DNA of 9,154 nucleotides, taken from NCBI GenBank assembly GCA_017544185.1, contig JAFYEQ010000376.1:1-9154 (forward strand). The letters run 5' to 3'. Shown here piece by piece: positions 1 through 5,835 of the stretch; position 1 is the first letter of the stretch, and each line of letters starts with the position of its first letter. The notes below the pieces were generated by a model. That model was not told the DNA's origin. It was given only the letters and a program-made list of their open reading frames with translations, and did not search any database. The DNA is from Oscillospiraceae bacterium (GTDB taxonomy: Bacteria > Bacillota > Clostridia > Oscillospirales > Ruminococcaceae). Made by a program: the position numbers and the translations under genes.

Positions 1-49
1 CAGACTTGCCGGCTGCAGACCGGCTATCCTTTTTTATCTTCTTATCCAT
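1..49 (-). CDS. N-terminal fragment of an unidentified protein
   Basis: Reading leftward from an ATG at 49, an open frame runs off the window edge after 16 codons (MDKKIKKDSRSAAGKS...). The start is supported by a purine-rich ribosome binding site (AAAGGGA) 6 nt upstream and a good promoter about 35 nt upstream. The visible peptide is lysine/serine-rich and hydrophilic, with no signal peptide or membrane segment so far. That is too little to assign a family. The gene lies downstream of the tRNA unit but is separated from it by the tRNA terminator, so it is probably transcribed on its own. It could be a small basic protein or the flexible N-terminus of a larger one. Confidence 0.6.
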   Translation of the reverse strand, partial: MDKKIKKDSRSAAGKS

Positions 50-82
50 ATCCGTTCCCTTTCGATACTTTCACATTCTATA

Positions 83-111
83 ATTATACTACATATTGGA
101 AAAAAAATCAA
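83..111 (-). promoter_or_regulatory. Sigma-A promoter for the partial gene at the left edge
   Basis: On the minus strand, TTGATT (106-111) and TATAAT (83-88) are separated by 17 bp containing a T-run just after the -35 box. Transcription would start near 76, giving a short leader before the ATG at 49. The -10 box is perfect and the -35 matches four of six bases. Confidence 0.65.
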
Positions 112-181
112 TAGGGAATCCTAACAAAATAAATTTTATAGATGACAAAACGGTAACAGAGCCATATGCATAGGCTATGCA

Positions 182-219
182 AGAAAAAGAAAAAGAGCGC
201 AGATCATATCTGCGCTCTT
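182..219 (-). terminator. Intrinsic terminator of the tRNA unit
   Basis: On the minus strand, a hairpin of about 13 bp (arms 192-204 and 208-220, 3-nt loop, core GAGCGCAGAT) is followed by a T-rich tail of the form TTTTTCTTTTTCTT. It begins directly at the encoded CCA end of tRNA-Tyr, so the last base of the tRNA gene can pair within the stem. Confidence 0.85.
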
Positions 220-304
220 TGGTGGAAGAGGGTGGATTCGAACCACCGAAGTCAGTGACAACAGATTTACAGTCTGCCCCCTTTGGCCACTCGGGAACTC
301 TTCC
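220..304 (-). tRNA. tRNA-Tyr (anticodon GTA)
   Basis: The reverse strand folds as a class II tRNA. The acceptor stem is GGAAGAG/CTCTTCC with discriminator A and an encoded CCA. The anticodon loop is CTGTAAA, so the anticodon is GTA. A long variable arm, as expected for bacterial tRNA-Tyr, precedes the T arm with GGTTCGAATCC. Total length is 85 nt. It is the second gene of a two-tRNA transcript, only 3 nt after tRNA-Thr. Confidence 0.96.
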
Positions 305-307
305 ATA

Positions 308-383
308 TGGAGCTGGTGGACGGACTCGAACCCCCGACCTGCTGATTACAAATCAGCTGCTCTACCAACTGAGCTACACCAGC
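308..383 (-). tRNA. tRNA-Thr (anticodon TGT)
   Basis: The reverse strand gives a standard 76-nt cloverleaf. The acceptor is GCTGGTG/CACCAGC with discriminator T and CCA, and the D arm is GCTCAGTTGGTAGAGC. The anticodon stem-loop is GCTGATTTGTAATCAGC with anticodon TGT, and the T arm contains GGTTCGAGTCC. It is first in the tRNA-Thr/tRNA-Tyr transcript, about 30 nt downstream of the predicted transcription start. Confidence 0.96.
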
Positions 384-420
384 AGCAGGACAGGCTCACC
401 GTCCAACTTGCAACTCTGTC

Positions 421-449
421 AGTATATCACTTCTGCACTCGGATGTCAA
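421..449 (-). promoter_or_regulatory. Sigma-A promoter of the tRNA-Thr/tRNA-Tyr unit
   Basis: On the minus strand, a perfect TTGACA (444-449) and TATACT (421-426) are separated by exactly 17 bp. The predicted start, near 414, lies about 30 nt before the 5' end of tRNA-Thr, a normal leader for RNase P processing. Confidence 0.85.
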
Positions 450-530
450 GTGAAATCGCCAAAATTCATAATTTGTTTACAAACTGGGGGATAGAAACAG
501 GAACGGGTGATCTGCGGGGAGGTCGGACAT

Positions 531-564
531 GTAGGGGCGCACCTATGTGTGCGCCCACGGGGAT
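531..564. repeat. Hairpin repeat, copy 1 (downstream of tagD)
   Basis: The element reads GTAG, then an 8-bp perfect stem GGGCGCAC (535-542) / GTGCGCCC (549-556) around the loop CTATGT, then ACGGGGAT. It shares its flanks, loop and stem length with the element at 1029-1067, but two stem pairs differ. It lies about 25 nt past the tagD stop on the minus strand. No T-run follows in that direction, so it is not a classical terminator, although it could protect the 3' end of the mRNA. It resembles the small palindromic (REP/MITE-like) repeats scattered through Clostridia; that class is an inference. Confidence 0.7.
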
Positions 565-591
565 GCATATACTGTTTCCGTTTTCCGGCCT

Positions 592-984
592 CTAGAGGGA
601 AAGATCCTTCTTTATGGCGGTGGTGCTGATCTCGGGGGTGCGGGGGAGGTATACCACCGCTGCGCCCTCGTCGCGCAGGAAGTCGAACTTGCCCTGCCAG
701 TCGTCGCCGATCACGAAGGTGTCTACATGGTACAGGTGTATGTCGCCGGCCTTCTGATCCCAGCTGTCCTCGGGGATCACCAGATCCACGTAGCGGACCG
801 ACTCCAGCAGCAGCTTGCGCTTGTCGTAGGAGAAGTAGCAGTGCTTGCCCTTCTCCTCGCTGTTGAACCTGTCGGTGGACAGGGCCACGATCAGGTAGTC
901 TCCCAGCGCCTTGGCGCGTCGGAGCAGTTCTATATGACCGTAATGCAGCAGGTCGAAGGTGCCGTAGGTGATCACTCTTTTCAT
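592..984 (-). CDS. tagD: Glycerol-3-phosphate cytidylyltransferase (TagD/TarD)
   Basis: This cytoplasmic enzyme makes CDP-glycerol from CTP and glycerol 3-phosphate, the activated donor for poly(glycerol phosphate) chains. All signatures of the nucleotidyltransferase family are present: YGTFDLLHYGH at residues 7-17 with the HxGH motif (His14, His17), a YDKRKLLLESVRYVDLVIPE-type segment near 53-72, GDDWQGKFDFL at 93-103, and RTPEISTT at 115-122, which matches the CTP-binding RTxxIST signature. At 130 residues it is the normal length for TagD. The ATG at 984 has an AAAGGA ribosome binding site 6 nt upstream. It follows the glycerophosphotransferase-like gene on the same strand after 94 nt with no visible promoter between, so co-transcription is likely. 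Hairpin repeats lie on both sides. Confidence 0.93.
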   Translation of the reverse strand: MKRVITYGTFDLLHYGHIELLRRAKALGDYLIVALSTDRFNSEEKGKHCYFSYDKRKLLLESVRYVDLVIPEDSWDQKAGDIHLYHVDTFVIGDDWQGKFDFLRDEGAAVVYLPRTPEISTTAIKKDLSL

Positions 985-1028
985 GGTGTATCCTTTCGGG
1001 ATAAGTCAGGGATGGAGACGGCGATCTC

Positions 1029-1067
1029 GTAGGGGCTGACCTGTGTGTCAGCCCTTTTCACGGGGAT
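1029..1067. repeat. Hairpin repeat, copy 2 (between the transferase gene and tagD)
   Basis: Same design and orientation as the repeat at 531-564: GTAG, stem GGGCTGAC (1033-1040) / GTCAGCCC (1047-1054), loop CTGTGT, then TTTTC and ACGGGGAT. Relative to copy 1, two stem pairs are changed on both arms so that pairing is kept, and TTTTC is inserted after the stem. It starts 11 nt beyond the stop of the upstream transferase gene on the minus strand. The T-run follows the stem only in the plus direction, where no gene is being transcribed, so a terminator role is unlikely. It may instead affect stability or relative expression of the two genes on the shared mRNA. Confidence 0.7.
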
Positions 1068-1078
1068 CGGCTCGACTG

Positions 1079-3472
1079 TCATACGTTCAACTCTGACTTG
1101 ATATTTTCGAGGGCTGCGTCGGCAGCGTGGGGGTAGTTGACCATAATGCGGCGTCGCACGGCGTCGCGCACAAGGGCCTTGGTGTCTATGCCGCCCGATA
1201 CCACGTCGTGTATGAACTTGTCGATATCCTCGGTGGTGTAGGACAGGTAGCAGGCGTCGAGGCACTTCTTCCCAAGATCTGTGAACTTGCGGTCTATGTC
1301 CTCGGGGGACTTGAGCATATAGCAGCAAGGCTTGTTCGTGAACTGGTACTCCACCAGGAAGGATCCGCAGTCCTGTATGCATGCGTCACAGTCGGCGAAG
1401 GCGGTGAAGTAGTCGTCGCTCTCGTCCCATACCACGTTGGACTTGGATCTCATGCGCTCTATGAAGGCGTCGGTCTTCTCATCGCCCCACAGCGTGGGAC
1501 GGCGCATTATGGTGAACAGATAGGGGTGGGGACGGTACACGAAGGTGATGTCGGGATACTTGTCGGGCAGAGCCTCGAAGTAGTCTATATAGCGGATGAA
1601 GTTCGCCAGCGACAGGGTATCGTTGGTGCCGCCGTCCACCGAGTGGTGGAGCGCCAGCAGTATCCGTGTCCCCTGATGGGGATGGGGCTCATGGGCTGCA
1701 AGGCCGTCCATCTTGATGTAGCCCGAGATGTATGCGTTATCGCCGCCCGACATAGAGCAGCGGCGGTACTGTGCGGCGGTCTCCTCACATTCAAAGAAGG
1801 CCTTCCACATGTACCTGTAGGTGTCCATGCGCAGTATATGATCGTCGTATACCGAACGGTAGAAGCCGTAGTTGACCATGATCGGCAGGAAGTCACGCCC
1901 CACGCTGTACCTGTGGCCGTAGCGGAAGGAAGACAGCTCATAGGGGGTATTGTAGCATACTATGTCCATGTCCTCGGTCACGTCCTGCCAGCGGCCGATA
2001 TCGTCGGGACGTATGTATACCAGCCTGTCCTCGGGTATCCCCTCGGAAAGGAGCGTATGCTCATGCTCCTCCATCTCGGGGATGGGGTCCTTCCCCCACC
2101 TCAGATCGGGTATCACGCCGATGTACGGGTCGAAGGCAGGATCCTTGCACATAGCGTCATAAAGCGGACGGGACGGGAAGAGGGAGCAGTTGTTGATGAA
2201 GAACAGTACTTTCACCTTGCCGCTTTGGCGATACTTCTCCGCGATCCTCCGCACCTTGTCGGGGAAGGACCAGCGGTGCTCCTCTATGGTGGGTATGAAG
2301 AAGTCCTTGGGTACGGGGGGAGCGAACTTGATATACGGGCTCAGCTCGGGCTTGGCCTTCTTTATGATGGCTATGAGCTCTTCTATGCCCTCGCCCTTGG
2401 TCTCGGGGCGGGTGAACGCTTTCTTCTTGACCAGAGGACAGCGGTATTTTTTCAAGAAGGTCAGGGGCTTGGCGAATATATTGTCGCGCTCGTAGAGCTC
2501 GCATCGGAAGCCCTTCTCGATGAGATAGGTGGTGAACACGGTCTCCAGCGTGACGATCACGCGGCCTCTGTCGTATTCCCCGTCCACGCGGGAGAGGAAT
2601 ATCCCGGGCTCTCCCGCATCCAGCACCTTGCGGCGGAACACGAAGAAGAAGGAGGATATATACTCACAGCCGTTGCTGATGTAGTTGCTGTAGCCCCAGA
2701 AGTCACAGGTCACCTGCGCCATCCTGTCGAAGCTCTCGGAGAAGGGATACACGGGGCCTATGCAGGAGTCGTTGATCAGTATCAGCTCGTCTGCGGTCTC
2801 GGCAGACAGCAGACCGTTCTCCTCGGCATAGGCCACGCCGCGCTTATAGGAGCCGAAGTCATACTGCTTATGGCGGGTGAACTGTGCGTAGCATACCAGT
2901 CCCTCCAGCAGGTCCATATCCTCCGGGATCACGGGGCAGTCGCCTATGAGCACGATATTGTCGGCTATCTCATGTAGGCCCCGCAGGAGTATCAGCAGCG
3001 TCTCGGGTATGACACCGTCGCCGGACCAGCAGGACACTACCGCGGTGCGGCGGTGACGCACGGGCTCTCTGGTGTAGGTGCGCTCACAGGAGACGGCCTT
3101 CTCGGGGAAGGTATGCTCATGCACCTGCAGATAGGACACCTCGCGTCCCTCTGCCCTGCCGTGGAGCTCATAGTGTACCAGCGGCTCTATGTTAGCTCGC
3201 TTCACGTCCGCATGGAGCGACAGATACTCCTCCCCGCAGAAGAACTCCGAGGGCGTGCGTATCCTGCCGTGGAGAAGATAGTGCCGCGCCACGTCCTTTA
3301 CATGATCTAAGTCGGCATTGTTTCGGTGATAATACTCCTCATCGAAGTAGGGAGACCTTTTCACCAGCAAGATCTGACGTGCCAGCCCCTTCAGGCTGCC
3401 TGCGTATCTCAGGGCCTTGCGGGGATCCTTCGCCGCCTGCCTGCCTATATCCAATAAATGCTTTATATCCAT
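1079..3472 (-). CDS. RgpF-like / CDP-glycerol glycerophosphotransferase-like fusion protein
   Basis: A 797-residue protein probably building or decorating a cell-surface glycan at the cytoplasmic face of the membrane. Residues about 43-72 and 77-110 are two degenerate copies of the FDxxYY...HYLxHG/EGR repeat seen at the front of many polysaccharide glycosyltransferases. Residues about 143-345 match the rhamnan-synthesis RgpF family (YDFGSYKRG at 204-212, LINDSCIGP at 232-240, DFWGYSN at 257-263, SSFFFVFRRKV at 273-283). Residues about 420-790 resemble the CDP-glycerol glycerophosphotransferase (TagB/TagF) fold, with YRPHP at 646-650 and CIQDCGSFLVEYQFTNKP at 698-715. In typical members the latter motif is TDYSS, so the Asp-Tyr-Ser is altered here. 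The adjacent tagD supports a CDP-glycerol substrate. The start at 3472 has AGGG 8 nt upstream and lies 28 nt downstream of the -10 box; longer frames into the heptamer array are rejected. No membrane segment or signal peptide is seen. Confidence 0.82.
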   Translation of the reverse strand: MDIKHLLDIGRQAAKDPRKALRYAGSLKGLARQILLVKRSPYFDEEYYHRNNADLDHVKDVARHYLLHGRIRTPSEFFCGEEYLSLHADVKRANIEPLVHYELHGRAEGREVSYLQVHEHTFPEKAVSCERTYTREPVRHRRTAVVSCWSGDGVIPETLLILLRGLHEIADNIVLIGDCPVIPEDMDLLEGLVCYAQFTRHKQYDFGSYKRGVAYAEENGLLSAETADELILINDSCIGPVYPFSESFDRMAQVTCDFWGYSNYISNGCEYISSFFFVFRRKVLDAGEPGIFLSRVDGEYDRGRVIVTLETVFTTYLIEKGFRCELYERDNIFAKPLTFLKKYRCPLVKKKAFTRPETKGEGIEELIAIIKKAKPELSPYIKFAPPVPKDFFIPTIEEHRWSFPDKVRRIAEKYRQSGKVKVLFFINNCSLFPSRPLYDAMCKDPAFDPYIGVIPDLRWGKDPIPEMEEHEHTLLSEGIPEDRLVYIRPDDIGRWQDVTEDMDIVCYNTPYELSSFRYGHRYSVGRDFLPIMVNYGFYRSVYDDHILRMDTYRYMWKAFFECEETAAQYRRCSMSGGDNAYISGYIKMDGLAAHEPHPHQGTRILLALHHSVDGGTNDTLSLANFIRYIDYFEALPDKYPDITFVYRPHPYLFTIMRRPTLWGDEKTDAFIERMRSKSNVVWDESDDYFTAFADCDACIQDCGSFLVEYQFTNKPCCYMLKSPEDIDRKFTDLGKKCLDACYLSYTTEDIDKFIHDVVSGGIDTKALVRDAVRRRIMVNYPHAADAALENIKSELNV

Positions 3473-3499
3473 GATCATGTCCCTTTGCCGTTTTCGATA

Positions 3500-3528
3500 A
3501 TTATACATCTTTTGGCGGGGATCGTCAA
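3500..3528 (-). promoter_or_regulatory. Sigma-A promoter for the transferase-tagD pair
   Basis: On the minus strand, TTGACG (3523-3528) and TATAAT (3500-3505) are separated by 17 bp. The predicted start, near 3493, gives a leader of about 20 nt that includes the AAAGGG ribosome binding site. The promoter lies within the longer open frame that extends into the heptamer array, which shows that the extension is not translated from this transcript. The array begins 17 bp upstream of the -35 box. Confidence 0.8.
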
Positions 3529-3544
3529 GTGTTATTTGTTGAGG

Positions 3545-3698
3545 AGACAAAAGACAAGGGACAAGGGACGAGGGACAAGGGACGAAGAACAAGGGACAAG
3601 GGACAAGGGGCAAGGGGCGAGGGACAAGGGACGAAGAACAAGGGACGAGGGACAAGGGACGAGGGACAAGGGACGAGGGACAAGGGACGAGGGGACGG
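3545..3698. repeat. Tandem heptamer array (GGACAAG/GGACGAG)
   Basis: About 21 head-to-tail 7-bp units run from 3545 to 3691, followed by a decayed unit. The two main forms, GGACAAG and GGACGAG, tend to alternate (strictly from 3643 to 3691), giving a 14-bp superperiod. Variant units are AGACAAA, AGACAAG, GGACGAA, GAACAAG, GGGCAAG and GGGCGAG. A three-unit block (GGACAAG-GGACGAA-GAACAAG) occurs at 3573-3593 and again at 3622-3642, 49 bp apart, suggesting a seven-unit block duplication. The plus strand is all purine except for one C per unit. The array fills the divergent intergenic region between two outward promoters; no gene lies in it. Translating it gives only low-complexity LVPC/RDKG repeats in every frame. 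Confidence 0.95.
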
Positions 3699-3749
3699 GA
3701 GATCTGCTTTCTATCATCCGGCCTCTGCTCTATAGCTTCTATTTGACTA

Positions 3750-3778
3750 TTGACATAATGACCGAAAAGTGGTATAAT
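3750..3778 (+). promoter_or_regulatory. Consensus sigma-A promoter for the FIST-MCP operon
   Basis: A perfect TTGACA (3750-3755) and a perfect TATAAT (3773-3778) are separated by 17 bp, with an extended -10 TGG immediately before TATAAT. It is the strongest-looking promoter in the window. The predicted start, near 3785, gives a leader of about 26 nt before the FIST start codon. No operator-like inverted repeat overlaps it. Confidence 0.9.
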
Positions 3779-3810
3779 GAAGTATAGTATTTCTGCGCCG
3801 AGGTGACATT

Positions 3811-4869
3811 ATGAGACAGATCGTGGGCTGGAGCCCTTCGGGCGACATAAAGGAAGCATTGAAGAACATCGATGCAAAGCCTTCCTTGCTGATACTGTAT
3901 TCGGACAAGGAGCATTTCGAGACTAACGTACAGCAGCTGGATCAGCTGTTCCCCGGGGTGCCCTCTATCGCGGCTCCCGTGGTCTTCTACAGCCGCAGCT
4001 TCTCAGAGGGAGGCCTTGGAGTGTGCGCTCTCTACGGCGTCAATGCCGTTACGGGCGTGATGCGCAATGTGTCCACGGCTCCCGTGACCGATATCGGAGA
4101 GCTCAAGCGCAACTGCAATGCTGTCTCGGCGGGTATCGACGATACCGTATGCATCACCATGTGTACGGGCAATGATGCCTGTGTGCTGGCTACGATATAC
4201 GGTGTGATGCGCCATCACGGCATACACCTGACGGGCGGCACGGTACGGGCAGGGCTGCCCGTGGCGGTCAACGGCAAGGTATACTACGACGCTGCGGCCT
4301 ACGCTCTGGTGAAGAACCTGGGCGGCAGGGTGAAGGTCTACAAGGAGAACCTGTACCGTCCCGTTGGGGATCAGAGATATATCGCCAGCCGCACCGACCC
4401 GTCGAAGTATTATATAGGCGAGCTAAACGGCAGGCCCGCAAAGCTGGTATACAAGGAGCTGCTGCATATCGTCGATGACGCCGAGGTATCACAGCGTACC
4501 CTGCGCAATCCCTTCGGGCGCATCGTGGGCAAGGACATATTCATCGTGTCCATCAGCGGAGTACTGGGCGATGGCCTTACCTGCTACCGTCAGGTCAGCG
4601 ACTCGGACGTGCTGACGCTCCTTGAGCTGAAGGACATCAAGACCATAGTACAGCAGACCGTGGACAAGATCCATAATGACATGCCGTCGGTATCGGGCAT
4701 ACTGTCCGTCAACTGCGTGTTCCGCCAGCAGCTGTTCGAGAACAACGGATATCTGCAGGACTATCTGGATGAGATGTCTTTCGCGCCTCACTGCGGCTTC
4801 TTCGGCTACGGTGAACATTACAACGGGCAGTTCGTGAACCAGTCCATGTCCTGCGCAGTATTCGAATAG
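3811..4869 (+). CDS. FIST-domain sensory protein
   Basis: A 352-residue cytoplasmic protein made almost entirely of a FIST sensory module. The FIST_N region is about residues 20-195 (LLILYSD near 26-32, [21 protein letters not shown] at about 140-160, replacing the usual GG-x-A-GDG turn) and FIST_C about 200-340, ending in the typical C-terminal run [25 protein letters not shown] domains are ligand sensors usually linked to chemoreceptors, histidine kinases or cyclic-di-GMP enzymes; some (NosP) bind heme and sense nitric oxide, others are proposed to sense amino acids. No output domain or membrane segment is present, so the partner is most likely the MCP encoded 11 nt downstream. The ATG has GAGGTGA 4 nt upstream and follows a consensus promoter. 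The ligand cannot be told from the sequence. Confidence 0.88.
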   Translation: MRQIVGWSPSGDIKEALKNIDAKPSLLILYSDKEHFETNVQQLDQLFPGVPSIAAPVVFYSRSFSEGGLGVCALYGVNAVTGVMRNVSTAPVTDIGELKRNCNAVSAGIDDTVCITMCTGNDACVLATIYGVMRHHGIHLTGGTVRAGLPVAVNGKVYYDAAAYALVKNLGGRVKVYKENLYRPVGDQRYIASRTDPSKYYIGELNGRPAKLVYKELLHIVDDAEVSQRTLRNPFGRIVGKDIFIVSISGVLGDGLTCYRQVSDSDVLTLLELKDIKTIVQQTVDKIHNDMPSVSGILSVNCVFRQQLFENNGYLQDYLDEMSFAPHCGFFGYGEHYNGQFVNQSMSCAVFE

Positions 4870-4880
4870 GAGGGCCCGCC

Positions 4881-5804
4881 ATGCTGTTCAAACAAAAACC
4901 TCAGAAGAAGGCGGACTATGAGCCCCTTTATCATATAGCCGATACCATATCGGAGTTCCGCTCGGAGCTGGTGGACAATGAGCTCATGAGCCTTGATGAG
5001 CTGCGGCTGATACAGTCGTCGTTCTACTCCGTGCTCGAGCAGGATGCAGCTCTGAAGGGCAAGATGGAGTCCTTCGGCAAGCTGTTCAAGCAGATGACCG
5101 AAGTATCCGCAGGGTACAGCAAGGTCAAGGACAATATCAATACCGCCGTGAACGAGGCCAACGAGGAGATCGATGCTCTCCGCAGCCGTTCTGAGGTGCT
5201 GCAGACCGAGTTCGACAGGATGACAGAGGTCATATCCGAGTTCAATGTATCGGTGGTGCGCATAAGAGAGTGCATCGACAAGATCGCCGACATCGCCAGC
5301 CAGACCAACATCCTTGCCATCAACGCATCCATCGAGGCTGCGAGAGCAGGTGAGGCAGGCAGCGGCTTCGCTGTGGTCGCAGGGGAGGTAAAGACCCTTG
5401 CGGACGAGATCAAGTTGCTGGTCAACGACGTTGAGGCGAACATCACCGATATAAGCAACGGCACCGAGCATATCAACACGGTCATATCCTCCACGGGCGA
5501 GTCCTTCAGGAGCACCGTATCCGACACTATGCGCACCAAGGACAGCTTTGAGCGCATAGCCTCCGCGGTCAGCACCTCCGACGAGGTAGAGCATGAGATA
5601 CGCCATGCCGCAGAGACCGCCGCTAAGGAGCTGTCGGTGGTGAACGATGCCTTCGAGAAGATCGAGCGGGACTATATGTCCGTCAACGAGCATATCGTCA
5701 AAGCCAACGACTTGGGCACCACCAAGGGCGCCGTGTTCGAGTCCATCGCCCATATGACCAATCAGATCCGCCCCTATGTGGAGCATATAGTGAGCGAGCA
5801 GTGA
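4881..5804 (+). CDS. Small soluble methyl-accepting chemotaxis protein
   Basis: A 307-residue chemoreceptor signalling protein without membrane segments or a periplasmic ligand domain. Residues about 1-60 are a short helical N-terminus; residues about 65-300 are continuous coiled coil. The hairpin tip that contacts CheA and CheW is well conserved at 136-176 ([23 protein letters not shown], then [16 protein letters not shown]), including the Glu and Arg residues of IEAARAGE. No CheR-binding pentapeptide is visible at the C-terminus (...EHIVSEQ). The N-terminal part is too short for a PAS or similar sensor, so input probably comes from the FIST protein encoded just upstream. The AGGAGGG ribosome binding site overlaps the FIST stop codon and lies 6 nt from the ATG, a typical sign of coupled translation. 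Chemotaxis or a non-motility CheA pathway are both possible. Confidence 0.92.
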   Translation: MLFKQKPQKKADYEPLYHIADTISEFRSELVDNELMSLDELRLIQSSFYSVLEQDAALKGKMESFGKLFKQMTEVSAGYSKVKDNINTAVNEANEEIDALRSRSEVLQTEFDRMTEVISEFNVSVVRIRECIDKIADIASQTNILAINASIEAARAGEAGSGFAVVAGEVKTLADEIKLLVNDVEANITDISNGTEHINTVISSTGESFRSTVSDTMRTKDSFERIASAVSTSDEVEHEIRHAAETAAKELSVVNDAFEKIERDYMSVNEHIVKANDLGTTKGAVFESIAHMTNQIRPYVEHIVSEQ

Positions 5805-5835
5805 TAGCCTGCGCACCTTGTCCCTTTATTTTATT

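Noticed and set aside
160..180. Imperfect palindrome around ATGCAT upstream of the left-edge promoter, a possible operator
   Set aside because: It lies about 50 bp upstream of the -35 box, matches no operator I recognise, and short AT-rich palindromes of this kind are expected by chance.
220..383. tRNA genes as possible integration (att) sites
   Set aside because: No second copy of either tRNA 3' end and no integrase is visible in the window.
177..494. A 105-codon plus-strand open frame over the tRNA genes
   Set aside because: It translates through two complete tRNA genes and their terminator on the other strand, so it is not a protein gene.
1033..1058. Stem GGGCTGAC/GTCAGCCC followed by TTTT as an intrinsic terminator
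   Set aside because: The T-run follows the stem only in the plus direction, where nothing is transcribed. In the minus direction of the operon no T-run follows. Copy 1 lacks the T-run altogether.
1127..2977. A 616-codon open frame on the plus strand opposite the transferase gene
   Set aside because: It is an antisense shadow caused by GC-rich codon use. The minus-strand frame shows clear family motifs along its length, whereas this one has none, and no promoter or ribosome binding site fits it.
3545..3698. The repeat array as a possible CRISPR
   Set aside because: Units are 7 bp, directly abutting, with no spacers and no cas genes nearby.
3529..3787. Low-complexity peptides (RDKGRGT... or LVPCPLS...) encoded by the heptamer array
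   Set aside because: A 7-bp repeat stays open in all frames when it contains no stop. There is no ribosome binding site, and the promoters on both sides point away from the array.
4818..5816. A 332-codon minus-strand open frame opposite the MCP gene
   Set aside because: The plus-strand frame encodes an unmistakable MCP signalling tip; the antisense translation shows no recognisable domain.
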